In this document: positions 27,739 to 35,781 of the stretch, piece by piece | How positions within the stretch are numbered: position 1 is the first letter of the stretch | Layout of the letters: the number at the start of each line of letters is the position of its first letter | Assembly: GCA_003222395.1 (NCBI GenBank) | Contig: QHWB01000064.1 | Span: forward strand, 62,001-126,000 | Reading direction: 5' to 3' | Length of the DNA stretch: 64,000 nucleotides | Source of the DNA: Acidobacteriota bacterium | Lineage (GTDB): Bacteria; Acidobacteriota; Vicinamibacteria; Vicinamibacterales; CAVVIG01 | Program-made: the position numbers and the translations under genes | The notes under the pieces: model-generated | The model's input: only the letters and a program-made list of their open reading frames with translations | Databases searched by the model: none | What the model was told of the DNA's origin: nothing

Positions 27739-28464
27739 CTATGTTTCCGCGAACTTGTAGCCGACGCCCCAGACGGTGAGGAGCAGATGCGGATTCGCCG
27801 GATCGGATTCGATGCGCCGGCGCAGGCGCTTGACGAGCGTGTCGACGCTCCGGACCGTAACGAAAGTGTCGCCGCGCCAGATCTTCGCGAGCAGCGCTTC
27901 GCGGCTGAACACGATGCCCGCGTGCGTCGCGAGCAGATAGAGCAGCCGGAATTCCTGATCGGTCAACTCGATCTCGCGTCCGGCAATCCGCACGCGGCGC
28001 CGCGCCGGATCGATGTCGACGCCGTGCACGGTGACCGGCGGGCCGAGCTCGTCGCCGTTGGAGGCGGGCGCCGCCACCGCACGCGGGCGCCGCAGCAGGG
28101 CGCGCGCGCGCGCGACCAGCTCGCGGACGCCGAACGGCTTGGTCAGGTAGTCGTCCGCGCCGCTCTCGAGGCCGACGACCTTGTCCGACTCGTCGCGCCG
28201 CGCCGTCAGCATCAGGATCGGCACGTCGTGATTCGTCCGCCCGTTGCGAACCGCGCGGCACAACGCGAGCCCGTCAAGGCCCGGAATCATCAGATCGAGC
28301 ACCAGCAGATCGAAGCGATCGCGCTCGGCGCGTTTCAGCGCCTCCTGTCCGTCGCCGACGCCTTCGCACGAGTAGCCTTCCAGCCCGAGATGCAGGCACA
28401 CGAGCTCGCGGATGTTCGGCTCGTCCTCGACGATCAGCACGCGCGGATGCGACGCCTGGGTCAT
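27739..28464 (-). CDS. OmpR/PhoB-family response regulator, orphan
   Basis: A 241-residue protein with an N-terminal receiver domain (VEDEPN acidic pair, phospho-acceptor Asp57 in LLVLDLMIPG, Lys in DYLTKPFG) and a C-terminal winged helix (ELTDQEFRLLYLLA, SVDTLVKRLRRRIE, VWGVGYKF). No histidine kinase gene is adjacent. It is divergent from a Spy/CpxP-like gene, and a tandem TTCATTA repeat lies between them, so an envelope-stress circuit similar in layout to CpxR-CpxP is a reasonable inference. Confidence 0.94.
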   Translation of the reverse strand: MTQASHPRVLIVEDEPNIRELVCLHLGLEGYSCEGVGDGQEALKRAERDRFDLLVLDLMIPGLDGLALCRAVRNGRTNHDVPILMLTARRDESDKVVGLESGADDYLTKPFGVRELVARARALLRRPRAVAAPASNGDELGPPVTVHGVDIDPARRRVRIAGREIELTDQEFRLLYLLATHAGIVFSREALLAKIWRGDTFVTVRSVDTLVKRLRRRIESDPANPHLLLTVWGVGYKFAET

Positions 28465-28470
28465 GATTTT

Positions 28471-28488
28471 TTCATTATTCGTTCATTA
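28471..28488. promoter_or_regulatory. Tandem TTCATTA repeat, probable response-regulator box
   Basis: TTCATTA occurs twice with 4 bp between (28471-28477 and 28482-28488), a centre spacing of 11 bp, one helical turn. This is the usual geometry for tandem binding by OmpR/PhoB-type regulators. It lies 7 bp before the regulator start and overlaps its AATAAT -10-like sequence, facing the divergent Spy-like gene. Confidence 0.6.
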
Positions 28489-28532
28489 GGACGTCACGCG
28501 CCGTCCGTCACAGTTAGACAGGAGGCACTACC

Positions 28533-29075
28533 ATGACGTTCCACAGGAATTCGGTCGTTCTCGGCGCCGGCGCCCTCATCTTTACATTGGCCATGCTCGC
28601 GATCGCCGCTGGCGTTCACGTCTCTGCTCAGAATACGAATCCCGGGCCGCCGCCGTTTAGGGGGCGCGGGGCGATGGGCCCCGGCGGACATTTCGCACCG
28701 GGAGGACCGGGCCTCGGTCCGCTCGAGATGCTGTTGGGACACGCCGCCGAGCGGCTTGGTCTGTCGGACGCGCAGACGTCGCAGATCAAGAGCATCGCCG
28801 AATCGCACAAGACCGAGATTCAGGCGCTGATGAAGGCGATCGGCGACGCCCGACGGGCGCTGATCACCGCTCAGATCAACGCGCAATCCGACGATCAGAT
28901 CCGCCAGCTCTCGACCGCGGTCGGAACGGCGGAAACGGAGATGGCCGTGGCCCAGGCGCACATCGCCGCGCAGGTGATGCAGCTGCTCACGGCCGATCAG
29001 CAGGCTCAGGTCAAGCAGATGGTCGCGCAGTTTGGCCAACGAGGTCCGGGCGGACCGCGCGGACCGCGTCGATGA
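28533..29075 (+). CDS. Spy/CpxP-like periplasmic protein
   Basis: A 180-residue protein with a signal peptide (LGAGALIFTLAMLAIAAGVH). A Gly/Pro-rich linker (FRGRGAMGPGGHFAPG) leads to a helical domain with GLSDAQTSQIKSI and a C-terminal LTADQQAQVKQM, the LTxxQ-type motif of Spy/CpxP chaperones and metal sensors. AGGAGG 7 nt before the ATG is one of the strongest ribosome binding sites in the window. The tail is again Gly/Pro/Arg rich, and the last 65 bp overlap the convergent transketolase gene. Confidence 0.85.
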   Translation: MTFHRNSVVLGAGALIFTLAMLAIAAGVHVSAQNTNPGPPPFRGRGAMGPGGHFAPGGPGLGPLEMLLGHAAERLGLSDAQTSQIKSIAESHKTEIQALMKAIGDARRALITAQINAQSDDQIRQLSTAVGTAETEMAVAQAHIAAQVMQLLTADQQAQVKQMVAQFGQRGPGGPRGPRR

Positions 29076-30921
29076 TGTGAGCGGCGGAAATCCCGAAGCG
29101 CTCGAGGAGCTCTTCGGGTTTTCCGCTGCGCGGGATCTCACGGACGGCGAGCCGATGCACGGTGAACCCGGCATCCGCTACCGCTTCGGCGACCGCGTCG
29201 CCGACGCCGCCCGCCGCATAGTGATCTTCCACGGTAATCACATGGCCGCCGGTCGCGCGCGCCGCGGCGACGAGTCCGTCGCGATCGACCGGCGACACAG
29301 AGTAGAGGTCGATCACGCGGATTGACGTCCCGCGCGCCTTCAGCTGATCGTACGCTTTGAGCGCCTCGAACACCGTCACGCCGGCGCCTATCACCGTCGC
29401 CACGTCCTGCGAGCTCTGGCGCAGTACCTTCAGCCCGCCGATCGAAAACGTCTCGTCGTTGCCGTAGATGACCGGCGTCTTCGGCCGGCTCATACGGATG
29501 TACGCCGGCCCTTTCGCATTCGCCGCGAGCGCGACGAGCCGCTCGGCGCTGACGCCGTCGCACGGATACAAGACGGTGAAGTTCGGCTGGGCGCGGAATA
29601 TCGCGAGATCCTCGAGCGCCATCTGCGACGGCCCGTCTTCGCCGATCGACACGCCGGCGTGCGATCCGGCGAGCTTCACGCCGACGTTGCTGATGGCGGC
29701 CATGCGGATGAAATCGGCCGCGCGCGACAGGAAGCATGCAAACGTCGACGGAAACGGTATGGCGCCGCGCGCCGCGAGCCCCATGGCCGATCCCACCATC
29801 ACCTGCTCGGCGATATAGCTCTGAAAAAACCGGTCGGGATATGCTTTCTCGAATTTGTCGCTGAAGGTCGAGTTCTTCACGTCGGCGTCGAGCACGACGA
29901 CGCGCGGATCGGCGTCGCCGAGCTTGACGAGCGCCGTGCCGTAGGCCTCGCGCGTGGCGACCTGATCGCCGAGCTTGTACGACGGCGGCGCCACCAGCTT
30001 GGGCGCCACGACGGCGCGCGGCCCCGTCGGCGGCTTCGGGATGTGAGCGGCGAGTTTGATCGCCTGCCCGCCGGCGGGCACCGGGACGAACTGCCTCTCG
30101 AGCTCCGCGATCGCGCGGTCCATCTCCTCGCCCTTCTTGAACGCCTTGCCGTGCCACCCCTCCTTGCCCTCGGCGAACGACACGCCTTTCCCTTTGATCG
30201 TGCGGGCGAGAATCATCGTCGGCCGGCCGCTGGTGTTGCGCGCCTCGAGCAGCGCGTCGAGAACCGCCGCCACGTCGTGGCCATCGATGACGAGCGCGTG
30301 CCAGCCGAACGCGCGCCAGCGGCGTGCGAACTGCTCGAGATCGTGGTTCCACATCGTCGGCCGGCTCTGTCCGAGACCGTTCACATCGGTGATGGCGCAC
30401 AGGTTGTCGAGGCCGTCGATGACCGCCACGTTGCCCGCCTCCCACACGGAACCTTCCGCCGACTCGCCGTCGCCGAGCAGCACGTACGTGCGATACGGCG
30501 ACTTGATGCGGCGCGCGTTGAGCGCGCTGCCGACGGCGGCGCAGATGCCCTGGCCGAGCGATCCGGTGGCGACGTCGACGAACGGGAGGCGCGGTGTCGG
30601 GTGTCCTTCGAGATCCGATCCAATCTCGCGGAGCCTGAGCAGCTCGTCGCGCGGGAAGGCGCCGGCTTCGGCCCACGCCGCGTACAAAATCGGCGCCGCA
30701 TGTCCCTTGGAGAGGATGAAGCGGTCGGCGTCGGGGTTGTGCGGATCTTTCGGATCGAATCGCATTTCGCCGAAGAACAGCGCCGCCATCAGCTCGGCCA
30801 TCGAGCAGCAGCTCGTCGGATGGCCACTGGCGGCTTCAGACGTGGCGCGAATCGAATCGATGCGAAGCCGTGTCGCAACGTTCTTGAGGGCGGGAATCAA
30901 CGACGCGCGATCGACAGACAT
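29011..30921 (-). CDS. tkt: Transketolase
   Basis: A 636-residue thiamine-diphosphate enzyme from the ATG at 30921. The N-terminal half has SEAASGHPTSCCSMAELMAA, FILSKGHAAP and the diphosphate site GDGESAEGSVWEA with ITDVNGLGQS; the middle domain has VVLDADVKNST and the catalytic Glu region FFQSYIAEQVMVG; the C-terminal domain follows. It moves two-carbon units in the pentose phosphate pathway. Distances fit the shorter, mammalian-like branch rather than the ~665-residue bacterial TktA. TAGAAT lies 13 nt before the start. Its 3' end overlaps the Spy-like gene. Confidence 0.95.
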   Translation of the reverse strand: MSVDRASLIPALKNVATRLRIDSIRATSEAASGHPTSCCSMAELMAALFFGEMRFDPKDPHNPDADRFILSKGHAAPILYAAWAEAGAFPRDELLRLREIGSDLEGHPTPRLPFVDVATGSLGQGICAAVGSALNARRIKSPYRTYVLLGDGESAEGSVWEAGNVAVIDGLDNLCAITDVNGLGQSRPTMWNHDLEQFARRWRAFGWHALVIDGHDVAAVLDALLEARNTSGRPTMILARTIKGKGVSFAEGKEGWHGKAFKKGEEMDRAIAELERQFVPVPAGGQAIKLAAHIPKPPTGPRAVVAPKLVAPPSYKLGDQVATREAYGTALVKLGDADPRVVVLDADVKNSTFSDKFEKAYPDRFFQSYIAEQVMVGSAMGLAARGAIPFPSTFACFLSRAADFIRMAAISNVGVKLAGSHAGVSIGEDGPSQMALEDLAIFRAQPNFTVLYPCDGVSAERLVALAANAKGPAYIRMSRPKTPVIYGNDETFSIGGLKVLRQSSQDVATVIGAGVTVFEALKAYDQLKARGTSIRVIDLYSVSPVDRDGLVAAARATGGHVITVEDHYAAGGVGDAVAEAVADAGFTVHRLAVREIPRSGKPEELLERFGISAAHIIDAVRAVRPDLVGQTARPSA

Positions 30922-30937
30922 GGTGTGTTTCAAAATT

Positions 30938-31744
30938 CTACTGTACGAGCAACTCCAAGAGGGCAAGACCGTATGCCGCGGCCTCGCGCGGATCGTCGAG
31001 CGCACGCGGCGCCTGCCGCGTCAGGATTCGCTCGGCATCCGCGCGATAGTCCGCGTGCGGAGCGACCACCGCCGCGGCGACGTAATCGTCGTCGCTGTGC
31101 AGCGACGCGAGCCTGCCGAACACGCGCGCGGCGTCGCACGAGGCGATGACGCCGCACGCGTCCCATCCCTGCCGCTGCGCCGTCTGCATCAGCTCTTCGG
31201 CGAGCATCGAATACGGCAGCCGTCCGCTGATCTCGTACGCCGTCAGCAGCGCAGACGCCGCGTAAATCTGATCTGCCAGCTCGAACGCGCCGCTCGGATC
31301 GAGCAGCCCTTCACCGGGCGAATACGCCGGACCGACGACGCGCTCGAGCTCGTCGATCGCCGCGGCGATAGCGTTGCGGTTGTCGACGACGCAGGCCGCG
31401 CCGAGACAGGCCTCGAGCGCCGCCGCCGCCTCGGCCGTCGTCGTCGCCGACCGCCAGCAGCGGCTGACCGCGGCGAGCAGGTCGCCCGCGGTCTCGCGCA
31501 TGCGTTCGTCGTCGGAGACAGTGGCGGCTTCGGCGAACAATGTCAGCCACTCGGCGCGCCGCTGCATGGCGACGTCGCCGGCGTGCTGATCGAGCGCGCG
31601 CGCGAGCGCGGGCCCGAGCGCGTCGCGCAGATCGTCGCGACCGGTCGCGCGAAAGCGGCGCAGAAGGAAACGAAGCACGATCGGATCGTCGCGATCGCCG
31701 CGTCCGATCGCTTCGAGCAGGCGCGCCGTCACCTCGTCGATCAT
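30938..31744 (-). CDS. Conserved hypothetical helical protein
   Basis: A 268-residue protein from the ATG at 31744, ending 16 bp before the transketolase start on the same strand, so both may share a transcript. It is almost entirely helical, rich in Ala, Arg, Asp and Glu, with no signal peptide or membrane segment. A GAFELADQIYAASALLTAYE segment recalls the alpha/alpha-toroid C-terminal part of DUF255/thioredoxin-domain proteins, but the similarity is weak and the thioredoxin part is absent. I assign no function. Confidence 0.7.
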   Translation of the reverse strand: MIDEVTARLLEAIGRGDRDDPIVLRFLLRRFRATGRDDLRDALGPALARALDQHAGDVAMQRRAEWLTLFAEAATVSDDERMRETAGDLLAAVSRCWRSATTTAEAAAALEACLGAACVVDNRNAIAAAIDELERVVGPAYSPGEGLLDPSGAFELADQIYAASALLTAYEISGRLPYSMLAEELMQTAQRQGWDACGVIASCDAARVFGRLASLHSDDDYVAAAVVAPHADYRADAERILTRQAPRALDDPREAAAYGLALLELLVQ

Positions 31745-31752
31745 GCGCAAAT

Positions 31753-31758
31753 TATAAT
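31753..31758 (+). promoter_or_regulatory. -10 hexamer TATAAT with leaderless spacing
   Basis: A consensus TATAAT lies 6 nt before the ATG at 31765. Transcription from it would begin at the start codon. It also lies 8 bp from the divergent gene start at 31744. The GAGGGG directly before the ATG is too close to act as a Shine-Dalgarno. Confidence 0.6.
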
Positions 31759-31764
31759 GAGGGG

Positions 31765-32079
31765 ATGGTCGCGGTCCGGTTCGCCGCGCTGGCGGCGCTC
31801 GTCGTGTGGCTGGGCGGCATCCTGGCCATCCTCTTCGGTGACGCGCTGCGGCGCGACCAGCTCATCACCTACGCGTGCGGCGGCACCGTGTTCCTGAGCC
31901 TGCTGGTGATGAAATTCGTCGGGCCGCCGCCGCGCGCCTTCGTCCCGCGTGCGGTCATCGTGCTCGTCATGCTGGCGGTGGCGCTGCTCGCCACACTCAA
32001 TCGTGTTCCCGTGAGCACATTCGCTGCGCTGGACCTCGCGCTCGGATTCGTTCTCCTTTTCTGGTACGTGCACGAGTAG
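31765..32079 (+). CDS. Small three-helix membrane protein
   Basis: A 104-residue hydrophobic protein: helix one FAALAALVVWLGGILAILFG, a second YACGGTVFLSLLVMKFVG and a third AVIVLVMLAVALLATLN, followed by ALDLALGFVLLFWYVHE. No functional motif. It lies 36 bp upstream of the isocitrate-dehydrogenase-like gene on the same strand and may be cotranscribed. The start is supported by the TATAAT spacing. Confidence 0.75.
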   Translation: MVAVRFAALAALVVWLGGILAILFGDALRRDQLITYACGGTVFLSLLVMKFVGPPPRAFVPRAVIVLVMLAVALLATLNRVPVSTFAALDLALGFVLLFWYVHE

Positions 32080-32115
32080 TTGCTCGCACAGCGAGTCAGC
32101 GGGTGATGGCCTCGA

Positions 32116-33120
32116 ATGAAACACACGATCACGCTGATCCCCGGTGACGGCATCGGGCCTGAAGTCACCGAAGCCGTTGTCCGCATCCTGAACGCGTCGG
32201 GCGTTCAGATCGAGTGGGAGCCGCAGCTCGCCGGCGTCCTGGCGCTCGAGCGCACGGGGCACACGCTGCCGGTCGACCTGCTCGACTCGATCCGCCGGAA
32301 CAAGGTTGCCCTGAAGGGGCCAGTGACGACGCCGATCGCCGAGGGGTTCACGAGCGTGAACGTCGGCCTGCGCAAGGCGCTCGATCTGTTCGCGAACCTG
32401 CGGCCGGTGTGGAACCTGCCGGGCGTCGATTCGAGATTCCAGGGCGTCGACCTGGTGGTCGTGCGCGAAAACACCGAGGACCTCTATGCCGGCCTCGAAC
32501 ATCAGGTCGTCGACGGCGTGGTCGAGAGCCTGAAGATCATCACCGAGCGCGCGTCGACGCGGATCGCGCAGTTCGCCTTCTCGCACGCGCGCCGGCATGG
32601 GCGCAGGAAGGTGACCGCGATTCACAAAGCGAACATCATGAAGTTGAGCGACGGGCTGTTTCTCGAGTGCAGCCGCCGCACCGCGCGCGAATACGCCGAC
32701 ATCAAGTACGACGAGCGCATCGTCGATGCCGCGTGCATGCATCTGGTGATCAATCCGGCGCAGTTCGACGTGCTGCTGCTGCCGAACCTGTACGGCGACA
32801 TCGTCTCGGACCTGTGCGCCGGACTCGTCGGCGGCCTCGGCGTCGTCGGCGCCGCGAACCTCGGAACCGAAGTCGCCGTGTTCGAAGCGGTGCATGGCAG
32901 CGCGCCCGACATCGCCGGCAAGCTGATGGCGAATCCGACCGCACTGCTCCTCTCGGCCGTCTTGATGCTCGAGCACATCGACGAGCGGGACGCGGCCCGG
33001 AGGATCATGCACGCGCTCGGCGCCGTGCTGAGCGCGGGCGCCGTTCGGACGCGGGATCTTGGCGGCGCGGCGTCGACGCTGGAATTCGCCGACGCCGTGT
33101 GCCGCGCGCTCGCCGACTGA
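32116..33120 (+). CDS. Isocitrate/isopropylmalate dehydrogenase family, probable NAD-dependent isocitrate dehydrogenase
   Basis: A 334-residue beta-decarboxylating dehydrogenase. Motifs are IPGDGIGPEV, a substrate loop VNVGLRKALDLFANLRPV with Ser/Arg/Arg as in isocitrate-type enzymes, VVRENTEDLYAGLEH, the Lys/Asp catalytic residues (HKANIMK, NLYGDIVSDL) and FEAVHGSAPDIAGK. The ENTEDLYAG motif favours isocitrate over isopropylmalate (ENTGGLYFG). The short length resembles mitochondrial NAD-IDH-like enzymes. Homoisocitrate or tartrate dehydrogenase activity cannot be excluded from sequence alone. Confidence 0.88.
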   Translation: MKHTITLIPGDGIGPEVTEAVVRILNASGVQIEWEPQLAGVLALERTGHTLPVDLLDSIRRNKVALKGPVTTPIAEGFTSVNVGLRKALDLFANLRPVWNLPGVDSRFQGVDLVVVRENTEDLYAGLEHQVVDGVVESLKIITERASTRIAQFAFSHARRHGRRKVTAIHKANIMKLSDGLFLECSRRTAREYADIKYDERIVDAACMHLVINPAQFDVLLLPNLYGDIVSDLCAGLVGGLGVVGAANLGTEVAVFEAVHGSAPDIAGKLMANPTALLLSAVLMLEHIDERDAARRIMHALGAVLSAGAVRTRDLGGAASTLEFADAVCRALAD

Positions 33121-33170
33121 TCGCCGGCAACTTCGAACTCCCGCCGTGCTATAGTCGCCGTGACGGCCCA

Positions 33171-34292
33171 ATGCACGACGATATTTCACAGGCCGTGCTC
33201 GCGCGCGCGGAAGTACTGAAGTACCTGCGCGGCGGGTACGGCGAGAGCGGCGCGCAGGCTCGCGAGAGAATTCACGGGTATCTCGACGAGCTGCGCACGA
33301 CGCAGCGGTATCCGATTTACCGCGCGCTGCAGCATCCTCTCTTTCCCATCCTCCGCAAGATCGAACGCCATCACGAACAACTCCATTACGTCGCCAACGC
33401 GGTCCGGTCGCACCGCATCATCTACGCGTCGAATCACAAGAGCCACACCGACTACCTCGTCGAGCCGCTCGTGCTCGACGACAACGGCATTCGACCGCCG
33501 CTCATCGCCGCCGGCATCAACCTTTTCGGCGGACCGCTCGGGCTGCTCCACAAGCACGTCACCGGCGCGATTCCGATTCGCCGCAACACCAAAGACCCGG
33601 CGTACCTGATCACGCTGAAGGCGTATGTCGCGGAGATTCTCAAGAAGCACGACCTGTTCTTCTATCCGGAAGGCGGGCGCAGCTACAGCGGCGAGCTGAA
33701 GCTCGCCAAGACCGGACTGCTCCAGGCGGCGCTGACCGCCGGACGCGCCGACCTGCTCATCATTCCGGTGGCGGTCGCGTACGATCTCGTGCTCGAGGAT
33801 CGCATCCTCGCGCATCAGCAGGTCAAGAAGCGGCAGCGGCCGTTCACGCGCGAGCTCGCCGAAATGGTGCGCTACGCCGTCGGCTATCGTTCGCGCGCGT
33901 TCGTGACGTTCGGCGCGCCTATTGCCGCGGGCGCGTGCGATGGTCAGTCCCGCACCGAAGTGCTCGACCTCGCGCGCCTCGTGCGCGCGCGCATCGGCGC
34001 GCTGTACAAGGTGGTGCCGACTGCTGTCGTCGCCGCCGCCATGCGGCCGTCGATCGCGCGCCGCGATCTCGAATCGCGCATCGACCACCTGCTCGACGAG
34101 CTCGCCGCCCGCCGCGCCAATCTCGGCGTGACGAGCGGACGCGAGGCGATCGAGCAAGGGGCCGAGCTCCTCGAGACGCGAGGCATCATCGTCGCGGAGC
34201 GCGGCCGATTCCGCGTGCGCGAACGCACGGTGCTTCGCTACTACGCGCGCACGATCGAGCATCTGCTGGTGACGACGGGCCGGACGCATTGA
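33171..34292 (+). CDS. Glycerol-3-phosphate 1-O-acyltransferase (PlsB-like)
   Basis: A 373-residue acyltransferase. The catalytic block SNHKSHTDYLVE (NHxxxxD), GAIPIRRN, FFYPEGGRSYSGEL and IIPVAVAYDLVLED match the PlsB/GPAT branch of the lysophospholipid acyltransferase superfamily, although the protein is less than half of E. coli PlsB length and lacks its N-terminal extension. It would acylate glycerol-3-phosphate at the inner membrane. TATAGT lies 15 nt before the ATG. It is fused tightly to the next gene: its TGA is followed directly by the ATG of proline dehydrogenase. Confidence 0.88.
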   Translation: MHDDISQAVLARAEVLKYLRGGYGESGAQARERIHGYLDELRTTQRYPIYRALQHPLFPILRKIERHHEQLHYVANAVRSHRIIYASNHKSHTDYLVEPLVLDDNGIRPPLIAAGINLFGGPLGLLHKHVTGAIPIRRNTKDPAYLITLKAYVAEILKKHDLFFYPEGGRSYSGELKLAKTGLLQAALTAGRADLLIIPVAVAYDLVLEDRILAHQQVKKRQRPFTRELAEMVRYAVGYRSRAFVTFGAPIAAGACDGQSRTEVLDLARLVRARIGALYKVVPTAVVAAAMRPSIARRDLESRIDHLLDELAARRANLGVTSGREAIEQGAELLETRGIIVAERGRFRVRERTVLRYYARTIEHLLVTTGRTH

Positions 34293-35231
34293 ATGTTTGG
34301 CGCGGCGTCAAAAGGCTTCTTCAACCTCCTCGCTCGCAGCCGCATCCTGAACACGCTGGCGTCGCGCTACGGCATGCGGCGTCCGAACAGCTTCGCGCGT
34401 AGATTCATCGCCGGAGAGACGATCTCCGAGGCCATCGAGGCGGCGCGCCGCGTCGAGGCGCGCGGCCTGACGCACACCCTCGACCTGCTCGGCGAGAGCG
34501 TCACCACGCTCGAGCAAGCCGACGCAGCCGCGCGCGCGTACCTGAAGGTCGTCGACGCCATCGTGCAGTCGGGGATCGGCCGCAACCTCTCGCTGAAGCT
34601 GACGCAGCTCGGCCTCGACGTCGACAAGGCGAGCGCCATCGACAACCTTCGCAAGATTCTCGAGCGCGCGGAGCCGGCCGCCTTCTTCGTCCGCGTCGAC
34701 ATGGAGAGCTCCCACTACACCGACGTGACGCTCGAAGTCTTCGAAACGCTCTGGCAGCAGGGCCACAGGCAGATCGGCATCGTGCTGCAGTCGGCCCTGC
34801 ACCGGAGCGATCAAGATCTGCGGCGCATCAACGCGCTCGGCGCGCGCGTGCGTCTCGTCAAGGGCGCGTACAACGAACCGAAGTCGGTCGCGTATCAGAA
34901 GAAGGCCGACGTCGACGCCGCGTACGCGCGGATGATGAGGACGTTGCTGACCGAGGGCGTCTATCCGGCGATCGCGACCCATGATCCGAAAATGATCGAG
35001 CTGACGCGTACGTACGCCAATGAGCATGGCGTCGCGCCCGATCGCTTCGAGTTCCAGATGTTGTACGGAGTCCGCCGCGATCTTCAGGCGCGCCTGGTCA
35101 GGGATGGATACCGGCTGCGTGTCTACATACCTTTCGGACGGGAATGGTTCCCTTACTTCATGCGCCGGCTCGGCGAACGACCGGCGAACATCGGATTCGT
35201 GCTTCGCGGGATCCTTGGGGAAACTGGGTAA
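34293..35231 (+). CDS. Proline dehydrogenase
   Basis: A 312-residue FAD-linked proline dehydrogenase barrel: THTLDLLGESVT, SLKLTQLGLD, VRVDMESSHYTDVTLE, GIVLQSALHRSDQDL, RLVKGAYNEP, AIATHDP, FEFQMLYGVR, LRVYIPFGREWFPYFMRRL. These match monofunctional ProDH, which oxidises proline to pyrroline-5-carboxylate. No P5C dehydrogenase gene is adjacent. The ATG follows the upstream stop codon with no gap, implying coupled translation with the acyltransferase. Confidence 0.94.
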   Translation: MFGAASKGFFNLLARSRILNTLASRYGMRRPNSFARRFIAGETISEAIEAARRVEARGLTHTLDLLGESVTTLEQADAAARAYLKVVDAIVQSGIGRNLSLKLTQLGLDVDKASAIDNLRKILERAEPAAFFVRVDMESSHYTDVTLEVFETLWQQGHRQIGIVLQSALHRSDQDLRRINALGARVRLVKGAYNEPKSVAYQKKADVDAAYARMMRTLLTEGVYPAIATHDPKMIELTRTYANEHGVAPDRFEFQMLYGVRRDLQARLVRDGYRLRVYIPFGREWFPYFMRRLGERPANIGFVLRGILGETG

Positions 35232-35424
35232 GGTCTTTCCACTGTTGCCGGTCGAAACACATCTCTCTCACGCCTCACCGCCGCCTCTTCGAAGCAACCA
35301 CGGCACATCGTGCGGGTTACACCAAACAGGCTCAGCACGGCACGCCTCTTGATATCACCTGAACCGCACGGAGCGCCGGCGGCGTCCTTACCAGGGGACC
35401 CGTAGCGGCGGGAGGAGCGGGAGA

Positions 35425-35706
35425 ATGGTTACCGAAGGATTGCACGCGGTCGACGCGATCCAAACCGACGAAGGCGTCGGCACGCGCGTCGTCGAGCGGC
35501 TGCGGCAGATGTTGTGCGGTCTGCATGGACACGACACGATGTTGCAGTTCCGACAGGATCGCATGTTCCTGCGCTGCGTCACCTGTGGTCACGAAACTCC
35601 CGGGTGGGAGCTGAATGAGACGCGGCCGAACGTCACGATCCGCGGCGACAGCCGGCGTCACGCCCTCGTCAGACCGCAGCTCATCAGTGCGCGCCGGATT
35701 GCGTAG
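35425..35706 (+). CDS. Small zinc-finger-like hypothetical protein
   Basis: A 93-residue protein. The core LCGLHGHDTMLQFRQDRMFLRCVTCGHETPGW has one Cys before a His pair and a CVTCGH knuckle that together could bind zinc; an Arg-rich C-terminus (GDSRRHALVRPQLISARRIA) follows. The pattern, including ETPGW, looks conserved rather than random, so I consider it a real gene. GGAGGAGCGGGAG stands just before the ATG and could serve as ribosome binding site. The 190 bp between it and proline dehydrogenase show no recognisable RNA or gene. Confidence 0.7.
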   Translation: MVTEGLHAVDAIQTDEGVGTRVVERLRQMLCGLHGHDTMLQFRQDRMFLRCVTCGHETPGWELNETRPNVTIRGDSRRHALVRPQLISARRIA

Positions 35707-35781
35707 CCAATCCCGACAGCGTGCGAATGGGTTTGAGCATAAACGCGCCGGGACCGGCCGAAAGCAAACGGTCCATCGCTT

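Noticed and set aside
35232-35424. Riboswitch or small RNA between proline dehydrogenase and the small zinc-finger gene
   Set aside because: No recognisable conserved riboswitch core was seen.
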